Assembly (NCBI GenBank): GCA_963702835.1
Contig: OY969762.1
Span: forward strand, 1,674,001-1,738,000
Origin: JAFGAV01 sp041479055
Lineage (GTDB): Bacteria; Acidobacteriota; Aminicenantia; Aminicenantales; JAFGAV01
Direction: 5' to 3'
DNA: 64,000 nucleotides
Position 1 is the stretch's first letter, and every line of letters starts with the position of its first letter. The notes below the pieces were generated by a model. That model worked only from the letters and a program-made list of their open reading frames with translations. It was not told the origin of the DNA and ran no database searches. The position numbers and the translations under genes were made by a program. Below are positions 44,052 through 54,107 of the stretch, piece after piece.

Positions 44052-44708
44052 CTATTCGGCGCTGACAATGCCTTTGCGGACGGCGTATTTGACCAAATCA
44101 GCGGTGGTGCGAACTCCCAGTTTCTCTTTAAGGTTGGCTTTATGAGTTTCAACGGTTTTGACGCTGATGAAAAACATAGCGGAAATCTCTTTGTTCGATT
44201 TGCCTTCGGCAATAAGTTGCAGAATCTGCCGCTCCCGGGAGGTAAGCCTTTCCAAGTCATCAGGGGTGGCCAGCGCCGATATATTATGGAGATAATCCTT
44301 GACCACCTTTGTGGATACGGACGGGCTGAGAAAAACCTTATCCCCGGCCACGACCTCTATGGCTGATATCAAATCCGGATGAGCATCCTGCTTAAGAATG
44401 TAGCCGGAGGCGCCGGCATTAAGCGCCGCATAAATATATTCTTCGTTGGGATGCATGCTCAAAATGAGGACTTTGATATGGGGATATAGTTTCTTGATCT
44501 GACGGGTCGCTTCGATCCCATTGAGGATGGGCATGCTGATATCCATGAGGACGACATCGGGCTTCAATTCATCCGTTTTTCGGACGGCCGCTTGCCCGTC
44601 TTCCGCATGGCCGATAACCTCGATATCCTCCGACTGCTTCAATAAGGCCTGCAATCCCTCCCGGACTATGGTATGGTCCTCGGCCAGCAGCAGCTTGATT
44701 TTAGGCAT
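44052..44708 (-). CDS. NarL/FixJ-family response regulator (receiver plus LuxR HTH)
   Basis: A 218-residue response regulator starting at ATG 44708. The receiver domain has LLLAEDHTIVREGL, phosphorylation site in DVVLMDISMPILNG, and the lysine in GYILKQDAHP. The C-terminal LuxR-type helix-turn-helix reads LTSRERQILQLIAEGKSNKE followed by VKTVETHKANLKEKLGV. It lies directly downstream of the HisKA_3 sensor kinase with three bases between the genes, forming a classic NarX/NarL-like pair. A TTG one codon upstream of the ATG is an alternative start. Target promoters are unknown. Confidence 0.93.
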   Translation of the reverse strand: MPKIKLLLAEDHTIVREGLQALLKQSEDIEVIGHAEDGQAAVRKTDELKPDVVLMDISMPILNGIEATRQIKKLYPHIKVLILSMHPNEEYIYAALNAGASGYILKQDAHPDLISAIEVVAGDKVFLSPSVSTKVVKDYLHNISALATPDDLERLTSRERQILQLIAEGKSNKEISAMFFISVKTVETHKANLKEKLGVRTTADLVKYAVRKGIVSAE

Positions 44709-44711
44709 CAA

Positions 44712-47021
44712 TCATCCCCTGGGCAGGATAACATGAACGCGGGTCCCCCGGCCAGGCCGGGATTCGATGAGACATTTCCCGTTCAAAAAAGCGGCCCTTT
44801 CTCTCATGCCCAGAAACCCGACTCCATGTTTCTTCCGGCGGTCTTGCTCCACCTTGGCCAGGTCAAAACCGCATCCATCATCTTCGATCAGGGCTTCGAT
44901 AGTGTTCTCACTCTGGGAGAGATGAATCTTGATTTCTTTGGCCCGGGCATGTTTGGCCGCATTGGTCAGGGTTTCCTGGATGATGCGGAAAAGGCTCAAG
45001 GCCAGGCCCGCCTCGACCGGTTCGCTCCAATTCTTCTCTGCCAGCCGGATCTCGAGGTTCAGGTTCTTGGAGAACCTCTCGGCGAACCATTTGACCGTGG
45101 GGAGAAGGCCCAGGTCATCAAGCATGTGGGGATGGAGGTCGAGGGTCAGTTCATGGATCTGCTCCAAGAGTTTCCGGATCAGCGCGTCGGATTCGTCGAT
45201 CTTATCCCTGACCTTGGCTCGTTGGATCGAGCTTAACGTCTTTTTTAAAAAAGAAAAGTTGATGCTGACCATAGTCAGGGCCTGGCCCATCTCATCATGG
45301 AGCTCGCGAGAAATCTTCTTCCTTTCTTCTTCCTGGGCGCGCAGGAGCCGGCTCGAAAGACTCCGCAGGTCGGCCGCCCGCGCCTCTAGCTCCGTCTCCA
45401 GCTTGGCTTTTTCGGTGATGTCTCTGGCAAACATGGAAATTCCCGGCTTGGAGGGATAGGCGGTGATCTCGAATACGAAATCCCGGTCTTTCACCCTGAA
45501 GCTGAAATCCGTGGTCTGAGGGCGTTGGGTCCTCAACACCTGCCGGCAGGTCTCTTCCACCAGGCTTCCTTTAGCCGGGGGAAAAATCTCGAAGAGAGAC
45601 TTCCCCAGCGCATCCTCCCTGCTCAGCTTGGACCTTTTTTCAGCGGCGCTATTCCAATAAGTGCATTTGAGGTCGGTGTCCAGAGCGAAAAAGAGGTCTT
45701 GAATGCTGTCCGCCAGCTCTTTGTACCTCACCTCGCTTTCCAGGAGCGCTTTCTCGGCCAGGAGCCGGGCCAGGGAGCCGCCGATAGGAGCGGCCATGGT
45801 TTCCAGCGCAGTCCGGGCCCATTCGGGCACTCGATCTTTGCTGTGGGAAGCGACGTTCAAACTGCCGATGAGGCGGCCCTCATGACGAATGGGCAAGATG
45901 GCGATGGCGCGCAACCCTTCTTTTTTTTGGGCCTCTTCTAGAGAAACGGTCAAGATCGGGAACTCGGAGTACTGGGGCAGGCTCTGCGCGACGAGCTGGG
46001 CGCGAGCCGAGTCGGCAGGATAATGCGATACACTTCTGACAAATTCGGGCGAGACGCCTCGGTGGAAAAATAGGTCGAGGTCCCCCGATATCTCATCCTT
46101 CAGGTAGATCCCTCCGCAATCCATATCCGAGACCCGGATGGCGGCGTCCAGACAGAGACGCAACCCTTCTCGGATGTCCTGGGCAGAGCTCAGGGCTAAA
46201 GCCAGGTCGCGCTGGTTTCGGATCAGGCGGTCGGCCCATACCTGGGTCGTGACATCCTCCACCGTAGCCACCATCCCGTCCACCCGGCCGGCCCCGTCAA
46301 AGAGCGGGCAGGCGTTGACGGACAACAGAATTCGCTGCCCGTCGGGATGTTCGATGGCATGGCGCACCCCGTAGACCGGCCGGCCGGAGGCCATCACCTG
46401 ATGGAAGGGCAGCCTCTCCTCGGGGAAGGGTTTCCCCTCATAGTCGGTGATGCGCCAGTCGGGCGCGTTGTAGGTGCGCCGGGTGATCTCATCTCTGGTC
46501 AAACCCAGCACTTGCTCAGCCCGGCTGTTGGCAAAGGTGATCTGCCCCCGGCGGTCCACCATGGTAATACCGGCCGGGCTGGTTTCCGTTAGCCGGCTCA
46601 ACAGATCATGCTCCTTGAGCAGCTCCTCCTGGGCGCGTTTCTGTTCGGTGACGTCCTGGAAAAAAACGGTCAGGCCGGCCGGCGAGGGATAGGCGCGGTA
46701 CTCGAACCAGCGGTCCCAAGTCGGCGAATATTCTTCGAAATGAATCGGGCTCTGGTCCTCCATGGCCCGCTGGTAGGCTTTATAAACGGGACGGTCCTTG
46801 CCTTCGACGAACTCCGTCCAGAGGTGCTTTCCGATCAAATCTTCCGGCGGCCGGCCGATGAGCTCCCCGGCTTTCTTGTTGACATAGGTGAAACGCCAGT
46901 CTTTGTCCAGGGCCACGAAGCCGTCGACGATCCGGTCGAAAACGACGGCCAGGTCCGTTTGACCGCCTTCGGCTGCAAGAGTCCCCGATTGGCCTTTATC
47001 CTTGCGGTTTTTTTGGTTCAT
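44712..47021 (-). CDS. PAS/GAF sensor histidine kinase of the NarX (HisKA_3) type
   Basis: I place the start at ATG 47021 (TTGGAG six to seven bases upstream), giving 769 residues; the longer frame to 47114 adds a basic peptide. Two PAS domains (FDRIVDGFVALDKDWRFTYV; RLTETSPAGITMVDRRGQIT), a GAF domain (GLRLCLDAAIRVSDMDCGGI) and a third PAS domain precede the kinase core. The core has the HisKA_3 H-box in RKKISRELHDEMGQAL with the phosphorylatable histidine. The ATPase domain has ETLTNAAKHA (N box), IEDDGCGFD (G1) and GVGFLGMRERA (G2). There is no transmembrane segment, so it is a cytoplasmic sensor. It is paired with the NarL-type regulator immediately downstream. Confidence 0.92.
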   Translation of the reverse strand: MNQKNRKDKGQSGTLAAEGGQTDLAVVFDRIVDGFVALDKDWRFTYVNKKAGELIGRPPEDLIGKHLWTEFVEGKDRPVYKAYQRAMEDQSPIHFEEYSPTWDRWFEYRAYPSPAGLTVFFQDVTEQKRAQEELLKEHDLLSRLTETSPAGITMVDRRGQITFANSRAEQVLGLTRDEITRRTYNAPDWRITDYEGKPFPEERLPFHQVMASGRPVYGVRHAIEHPDGQRILLSVNACPLFDGAGRVDGMVATVEDVTTQVWADRLIRNQRDLALALSSAQDIREGLRLCLDAAIRVSDMDCGGIYLKDEISGDLDLFFHRGVSPEFVRSVSHYPADSARAQLVAQSLPQYSEFPILTVSLEEAQKKEGLRAIAILPIRHEGRLIGSLNVASHSKDRVPEWARTALETMAAPIGGSLARLLAEKALLESEVRYKELADSIQDLFFALDTDLKCTYWNSAAEKRSKLSREDALGKSLFEIFPPAKGSLVEETCRQVLRTQRPQTTDFSFRVKDRDFVFEITAYPSKPGISMFARDITEKAKLETELEARAADLRSLSSRLLRAQEEERKKISRELHDEMGQALTMVSINFSFLKKTLSSIQRAKVRDKIDESDALIRKLLEQIHELTLDLHPHMLDDLGLLPTVKWFAERFSKNLNLEIRLAEKNWSEPVEAGLALSLFRIIQETLTNAAKHARAKEIKIHLSQSENTIEALIEDDGCGFDLAKVEQDRRKKHGVGFLGMRERAAFLNGKCLIESRPGRGTRVHVILPRG

Positions 47022-47191
47022 GGGCGCTCCAAACGGGATGACTCCCCCGTTTCTTTTTTCCCGATGGACGAGCCTCAAAAGGAAGGCGGCCAGAGACTTT
47101 CTTTGCGGCCTCATGTCTCGAATAGCTTTGATATCATGATAGTTGGCCCGGAGCCGTTTGGCAAGCCCGGCCCTGACTTTAAGTTCGGAAT

Positions 47192-47220
47192 TTGCCTTAT
47201 CGGTAGTTTATATCTATAAA
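47192..47220 (+). promoter_or_regulatory. Sigma70-like promoter of the isochorismatase-fold gene
   Basis: TTGCCT (47192-47197), exactly 17 bases, TATAAA (47215-47220). The expected transcript starts near 47227, about 33 bases before the ATG, and includes the AGGAGGT ribosome site. Confidence 0.6.
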
Positions 47221-47259
47221 TACTTTGAGGCCAATTTCAAGGAGTAAAAAGGAGGTCCC

Positions 47260-47859
47260 ATGAAAAAGACGCTATTCCTGACGGCCCTGGTCCTGGCCCT
47301 GACTATCATCCCGGCCCTACCCCAAGAGAAAGCCGGCCGGACACCGCCGCGGATGAAACCCGCCCTGCTGGTCATTGATATCCAGAACGCCTACCTGCCT
47401 ATGGTCCCGGACCGGGAAAAAAGCAATGCCCTGGTGCTAATCAACGCCTCCATCGGCCTCTTCCATCTGTACGGTTTTCCGGTCATCAGGATTTACAATA
47501 CGGATCCCCAGGGGGGTCCTCCGCCCGGCAGCCAAGAATTTGAATTCCCCGAGTCGGTGGCGGTCAAACCCGACGACCCCAAGATCATCAAAAACTACGG
47601 CAGCGCCTTCAAAAAAACCGACCTGGACAAAGTCCTCCGAAGCCGGGGCTGCAACACCTTGTTCTTATGCGGTTTAAGCGCCGTGGGCTGTGTGTTGGCT
47701 ACCTACATGGAAGCCCTGGACAGCGACGATTACCGGCCCTTCCTGATTAAGGACGCCCTGATGAGCCACAACTCCGCATACACCGAGTTCGTGGAGGAGG
47801 CTTTCGAGGCCTTGAGTTATCGGGCTATGAGAGCCATGCTGGAGAACGCCCAGAAATAG
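47260..47859 (+). CDS. Exported isochorismatase-family cysteine hydrolase
   Basis: A 199-residue cysteine hydrolase with signal peptide (MKKTLFLTALVLALTIIPAL). The catalytic triad of the family is intact: Asp in LLVIDIQNAY (about D40), Lys in IIKNYGSAF (about K111), and the nucleophile Cys in SAVGCVLATYMEAL (about C144). Members hydrolyse nicotinamide, carbamates, isochorismate and similar compounds. The substrate cannot be assigned, and export is uncommon. It starts from its own promoter and is convergent with the cNMP-FHA gene, whose end lies 10 bases away. Confidence 0.9.
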   Translation: MKKTLFLTALVLALTIIPALPQEKAGRTPPRMKPALLVIDIQNAYLPMVPDREKSNALVLINASIGLFHLYGFPVIRIYNTDPQGGPPPGSQEFEFPESVAVKPDDPKIIKNYGSAFKKTDLDKVLRSRGCNTLFLCGLSAVGCVLATYMEALDSDDYRPFLIKDALMSHNSAYTEFVEEAFEALSYRAMRAMLENAQK

Positions 47860-47869
47860 AGCCCCCCAA

Positions 47870-48661
47870 TCAGGACAGGGTCCTGACCGTGACCCTAAAG
47901 CGGAAGGGCGAATGGGCCGAGCCGATGATGACTTCGTTGTCGCCTTCCCTGAGGACGGCCGAGGCACCGTGGTGATGGCCTCCGATGGACAGGCCGTTGA
48001 CCACCGTGCCTAAGTAGCTGCCCCGGTCGCGGATGATCGCCCGGCCCTGTTCCATATCGATGGACAGATGGTTCTTGGAGACGTGATAGGGGCTCTCGTC
48101 GGGCAAAATGAGGTCATTGATTTCCATGTGGTCATACCCCTTGAGTTCCAGAGAGGCCCTCCCGATGCGGAAAGGGAAGAGAGTCAAGGTCAATCCCTCC
48201 TGAGGCACGACCTGGCCGGCCTTGCTGGTCAGGGGGACGAGCATCACGGAGAAGCGCGTTTCGGCCTGGCCGGCCGTCTCCGGTATCAATTCCCCGGCCA
48301 CCCGCGTGTTCATGGCCCGCAGCCGTTCAAAAAGAGTTTTTAAATACTTGAGGCTTTCTTTGGGCCGCTTGATGATCAGGGTGGCAAATTCATCCCGGGT
48401 CACGGCTTTGAGGCGGACCTCGGTCACGGCCCGGGCGGCCAGCGACCGTGGACGTTCGTCCACCAGCCCCATCTCGCCGAAGATTTGCCCCGTTCCCAGC
48501 AGGGCCAGCCGGATTGGGCTGTCGGGGAAACCTTTCAAGATCTCAACCTGGCCCGATTTGATAATATAGGCGAATTCGCCTCGGTCTCCGGGGCGAAAGA
48601 TGACCTCCCCTGCGGCAAAGGATTTTTTGTTCGCCACTCTGCCCCTTTTTTGAGCTTGCAT
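47870..48661 (-). CDS. Cyclic-nucleotide-binding domain plus FHA domain protein
   Basis: A 263-residue cytoplasmic protein. The N-terminal part is a cNMP-binding (Crp-like) beta-roll: GEVIFRPGDRGEFAYIIKSG, then GQIFGEMGLVDERPRSLAA, the phosphate-binding cassette with a conserved Glu and Arg. There is no DNA-binding helix-turn-helix after it. Instead a linker leads to an FHA domain, LFPFRIGRASLEL and SKNHLSIDMEQGRAIIRDRG, which binds phosphothreonine. Given four Hanks-type kinases in this window, a role in reading their phosphorylation is plausible but unproven. It would link second-messenger and phosphothreonine signals. Confidence 0.9.
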   Translation of the reverse strand: MQAQKRGRVANKKSFAAGEVIFRPGDRGEFAYIIKSGQVEILKGFPDSPIRLALLGTGQIFGEMGLVDERPRSLAARAVTEVRLKAVTRDEFATLIIKRPKESLKYLKTLFERLRAMNTRVAGELIPETAGQAETRFSVMLVPLTSKAGQVVPQEGLTLTLFPFRIGRASLELKGYDHMEINDLILPDESPYHVSKNHLSIDMEQGRAIIRDRGSYLGTVVNGLSIGGHHHGASAVLREGDNEVIIGSAHSPFRFRVTVRTLS

Positions 48662-48785
48662 CTCAGTTCACTATGATCTGATCCAGGCTCCCTCCGCAAT
48701 ATGGCTCCCCAAAATTGCCGACAGGGTCTTTTCCCTTCTGGCCGGATCAAGAAATGGGGTGATGTTTGGACAAAGAAGAAAGAAA

Positions 48786-48811
48786 AGGCGGGAGCGAACC
48801 CACTCCCGCCC
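48786..48811 (-). terminator. Rho-independent terminator of the small lipoprotein gene
   Basis: GGCGGGAG (48787-48794) and CTCCCGCC (48803-48810) form a perfect 8-bp GC-rich stem with an 8-base loop. On the minus strand it is followed by TTTTCTTTCTT. It lies about 40 bases after the lipoprotein stop codon. Confidence 0.8.
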
Positions 48812-48852
48812 TGAAAAATCGAGGGATAATTTCCTGGGAGAGAAGCTGAAGG

Positions 48853-49272
48853 CTAATCCCTCATGACTTTGTTCAGCTCTTCCTGGGCTTTCTGGACTTC
48901 GGGGTCCTGGTTGTACTGGTAGGCCTTCATCGAGGCATTGATCATTTTGCTGCTCATCTCCTGCATCTTGGTCATCAAGGGCTTGAGATCCTCCGGCATC
49001 TTGGTCTCATCTTTGAGCTCGGGATACTTCTTGTCCAGGGCCTGCATTTTCGGCTTGAGGGCGGCCATGGAGTCCTTGAAGCTAGTGATGGCCGCGGCGA
49101 CCGCTTTGGCGTCTTTGGCTTGGTCAATGGCCTTGACAAAGTCATCCATGGCCGTCAGGCTCTTGTTCATCAGATCCTTAGCCTCGCCGTATTTTCCGCC
49201 CGTGCTGCAGGCAAAGAATCCGGCCAATCCCACGGCCAGCAAAAAGACCAGTAATCCCTTCCAAAGCTTCAT
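48853..49272 (-). CDS. Small helical lipoprotein
   Basis: A 139-residue product with a lipoprotein signal peptide (MKLWKGLLVFLLAVGLAGFF then AC, cysteine at about residue 22). The mature part is almost entirely alpha-helical and lysine/methionine-rich (DLMNKSLTAMDDFVKAIDQA; KMQEMSSKMINASMKAYQYN). I do not recognise a characterised family. It has its own strong promoter and a terminator, so it is transcribed alone and possibly abundantly. It could be a periplasmic chaperone or structural lipoprotein; that is inference. Confidence 0.75.
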   Translation of the reverse strand: MKLWKGLLVFLLAVGLAGFFACSTGGKYGEAKDLMNKSLTAMDDFVKAIDQAKDAKAVAAAITSFKDSMAALKPKMQALDKKYPELKDETKMPEDLKPLMTKMQEMSSKMINASMKAYQYNQDPEVQKAQEELNKVMRD

Positions 49273-49333
49273 GAATTCCTCCTTTTACCCATCGCTAGAT
49301 TATTTCCTCTCTCCTCGGCTGAAGAGAAAGGCC

Positions 49334-49362
49334 ACTATAAAGGAGCCTCGCCTAAATGTCAA
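49334..49362 (-). promoter_or_regulatory. Sigma70 promoter of the small lipoprotein gene
   Basis: On the minus strand TTGACA (49357-49362), exactly 17 bases, TATAGT (49334-49339): one of the best matches to consensus in the window. The leader to ATG 49272 is about 55 bases and contains AGGAGG. Confidence 0.7.
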
Positions 49363-49394
49363 CCGTCCGCCGGGACAGGCCTATCGACTTGGAG

Positions 49395-49424
49395 TTGACA
49401 GGAAGGGCCCGAATTTAATAGAGT
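49395..49424 (+). promoter_or_regulatory. Possible promoter of asnA
   Basis: TTGACA (49395-49400), 18 bases, TAGAGT (49419-49424). It is divergent from the lipoprotein promoter about 35 bases away. Confidence 0.5.
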
Positions 49425-49489
49425 AGAAAGCCATTTTATCGGATCATGATTCACCATCATGATTCAAATTCTGAGAAGGAGTCATAATT

Positions 49490-50619
49490 ATGGGAGGAGA
49501 TAAGAAAGCCGATCTGGCCGGACCCGGGGTCAGCACCTATCCGGAAGTCGAAAAGATCTTGCCCAAGGATTACCAGGCTCTCCTGCCGCCCTTGGAGCGG
49601 ATGAAGGCGCTCTTTACCATTAAGGAATACATCGAAAAGAACCTGTGCCGGGAGTTGAACCTGACCATGGTCCAGGTTCCTCTGATCGTGGAGCGCGAGA
49701 GCGGCATCAACGACATGCTGGACCGGGACGGCTCGCGGACGCCGATCGAGTTCCCCTGCGGGCTGGGGCTGGAAAAGCGGCTCAACGCCCAGATCGTCCA
49801 GGCCGCCACCAAGTGGAAGAGGCCGGCTTTGGCCCAGTTCGGCTGCAAGCTGGGCACGGGTATTTGCACCGACATGAAGGCGGTGCGCAAGGACTATTTC
49901 CTCGATCACGACCATAGCGCCTATGTGGACCAGTGGGACTGGGAACGGATCATGTCCGCCGACCAGCGCAACCTGAATTTTCTCAAGGACGTGGTCAAGA
50001 AAATCTGGAAGGTCATCCGGGGGGCCGGCCAACAGGCCCAGGAGCTCTTCCCCCAGCTCAAGACGAGCAAGTATCCCGATTTTCCCGAGGAGCTCACCTT
50101 CCTGACCGCTGAAGAAATCCTGGAAATGTATCCAGACCTGCCCCGCAAGCAGCGGGAAACCCAGGTGCTGCAGAAGTATCCGGCCATCTTCATTATCGGC
50201 ATCGGCTATATGCTCAAGGACGGCTACCCGCACGAGAATAGAGCGGCCGACTACGACGACTGGATCACCGATACGTCCAAGATGACGGGCAAGCCCACCC
50301 ACGGCCTCAACGGCGACATCCTGGTCTGGAACCCGGTCACCCGCCGGCGGCACGAGCTGACCTCCATGGGCATCCGGGTGACCAAAGAGACCCTGGTCAA
50401 GCAGTTGGAGGCGGCCCACCTGATGGAAAACCTCAAACTCCCCTATCACCAGGCCATCATGAACGACAAGATCCCCTGAGCATCGGCGGCGGGATCGGCC
50501 AGTCGCGGACTTACATGTATCTGCTGCGGACCGCCCACCTGGGCGAAGTTTCGGTGACCATCTGGCCCAAAGCGCTTAAAGACATCTGCGCCAAACACAA
50601 CATCTTCGTCTTGGAATAA
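49490..50619 (+). CDS. asnA: Aspartate-ammonia ligase (AsnA), frameshifted near the C-terminus
   Basis: AsnA makes asparagine from aspartate, ammonia and ATP in the cytoplasm. The main frame (329 residues) carries the family's sequence throughout: IKEYIEKNLCRELNLTMVQV, VERESGINDMLDRDG, the core KWKRPALAQFG, SAYVDQWDWERI, and LNGDILVWNPVTRRRHELTS. It ends prematurely at NDKIP. In the next frame the conserved last block continues directly as LSIGGGIGQSRTYMYLLRTA and on to a stop at 50617-50619. That block contains the GGGIGQSR motif essential for the aminoacyl-tRNA-synthetase-like active site. One missing C in the CCCC run at 50473-50476 explains this. The corrected protein would be about 376 residues. 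It is convergent with glnS. Confidence 0.9.
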
Positions 50620-50631
50620 GCGCTAAGAAGA

Positions 50632-52326
<1,695 letters not shown>

Positions 52327-52327
<1 letters not shown>

Positions 52328-53598
52328 CAGGCGGCGCTCCTCAATCGCCGGAGGACCCGATCCCGGCCCAGCAGCTCCATGATCTCGAACAGGCCCGCGC
52401 CCCGCGTCTTGCCGCTGACCGCAGCCCGGATGGGATGGATCAGGGCGGCGGCCTTCACCTTCCGGTCGGCCGCCAGTTCCCGGCAGAGCTTTTCAATGGC
52501 TTCCGGTGAGAAATCCCCTGAGCTTTCCAGCCGGGCGGTGAACAAGCGGAGGAGCTCCCGGCTTTCGTCCTTGGCCAGAGCCGCCTGGGCTTCCTCCTCC
52601 CAGAGGAAATCGTCGCGGAAAAAGAAATCAGCCAAGGGCAGGAACTCGTTGAAGGTCTTGATCCGGACCTGGTAAAGCTCCACGACCTTGAGGAGATAGC
52701 CCTCGCTGGGCGCGGTCAGACCGGCGGCCGCCAGCCGTTCCTTGATGGCCGGCAAAAGCGCGGAGGCGCTGCGGCGCATGATGTACTCGCCGTTCAGCCA
52801 TTTGAGCTTCTGGACGTCGAATTTGGCCTGGACGTCGTTCATGGACTTGATGTCGAACATCCGCGCGGCCTCTTCCAAAGTCAAAACTTCGTGCTCCTGG
52901 CCCGGATACCAGCCCAGCAGGATGAGGTAGTTGGCCAGCGCCTCGGGCAGGAAGCCCTCCTGCTTATATTCCTCGACGGCCACCCCGCCGTGCCGCTTGG
53001 AGAGTTTGGCCCCGTCCGCTCCCATGATGAGGGGCATATGGCCAAAGCGGGGGGCCGGCCGGTCCAGGGCCTCGTAAAAGAGGACCTGCTTGGGCGTGTT
53101 GGAAATATGGTCGTCCCCGCGCAGGATGTGGGTGATGCCCAGGAAATCGTCATCCACCACGCAGGAGAAGTTGTAGGCGGGCGAGCCGTCCGACTTGACC
53201 AGGACCTGGTCCTTGATGTCGTCCGTCTGGAAGGTGATCCGGCCATGGATCATGTCCTCCACCACGATCGTCCGTCCGGGCTCGACCCGGAACAGGACGG
53301 CCTCCCCGTCGCGGTAGGCCCGGCCGGCGGCCACCAGGCCGGCCGCCTTTTGGCGATAGATGTCAAAACGATCGCTCTGGAGTACGGGCTCGGCGTCCCA
53401 GTCCAACCCCAGCCAACGCAGGTCACGGAGGATCTCCTCCAGGAATTTTTTATCCGAACGTTTGCGGTCCGTGTCCTCGACGCGGAGCAGGAACCGCCCG
53501 TTCTCATGGCGGGCGTAGAGCCAATTAAAAAGGGCCGTCCGGGCGCTCCCCAAGTGGAGATAACCGGTCGGGCTGGGCGCAAAACGAACCGTGATCAT
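52327..53598 (-). CDS. gltX: Glutamyl-tRNA synthetase, compact form
   Basis: A 423-residue class I synthetase. It has FAPSPTGYLHLGSARTALF (HIGH-type motif as HLGS), the KMSKS motif as AKLSKRHG, and SPAYNFSCVVDDDFLGITHI characteristic of bacterial GluRS. The helical anticodon-binding domain runs to the end. It is shorter than the usual 460-500 residues because the connective segment between VAAGRAYRDGEAVLFRVEPG and the rest lacks about 40-50 residues that normally follow the AYxC(F/Y)C stretch. It is translationally coupled to glnS by a one-base overlap. Since GlnRS is also encoded, this GluRS is probably discriminating for tRNA-Glu; that is inference. Confidence 0.93.
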
Positions 53599-53824
53599 GC
53601 TATACGTTTAGCATAGGCCTCCGCCCCGGTCAATCAGCCGGCGAAAGCATCGGTTTTTCTGCGGTAAGAAGTTTTTCCAAATAGAGGACTGAGAAAATGA
53701 AAGAATGAGTAACGTCATATAATAAAAAGATAATATTGGATTTTCACGCTAGCCGGTAGCGGGTCAGTTTGAAAAAGGCTATATCAACTTGACAAGTATG
53801 ATAACATTAAAGAGGTTAATTACA

Positions 53825-54028
53825 ATGTCCAAGGCAATTGATTTATCAGAAATACTTAAACCCTATGAAAACAAATGGGTAGCCATTTCCGAGGATTATC
53901 AAAAAATCATCGTATGCGGCAAGACCCTCAAAGAAATTGTGCAAAAATGTAAAAAAACAAATTGCGGAAATCCTATTTATTTTAAAGTGATGCCATTCAA
54001 TATGTCTATTATTCCCTTCGGCGCATGA
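53825..54028 (+). CDS. DUF5678-like small protein
   Basis: A 67-residue product from ATG 53825 (MSKAIDLSEILKPY). A longer frame to 53789 has no ribosome site. The pattern NKWVAISEDYQKIIVCGKTL followed by KEIVQKC resembles the short DUF5678 family, whose members carry a conserved W-V-A segment and a G-K-(S/T)-L helix start. They are often found near antitoxin-like or housekeeping genes; function is unknown. The DNA is markedly AT-richer than the flanking synthetase and barrel genes, which suggests acquisition. Confidence 0.6.
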   Translation: MSKAIDLSEILKPYENKWVAISEDYQKIIVCGKTLKEIVQKCKKTNCGNPIYFKVMPFNMSIIPFGA

Positions 54029-54107
54029 AATTCCCCTATGTCCGAGTTCCTTGCCGATAAAGACTTCGCATTAATCTCAATGCTTCGTCAATTGAGGGCT
54101 TAGGCGG

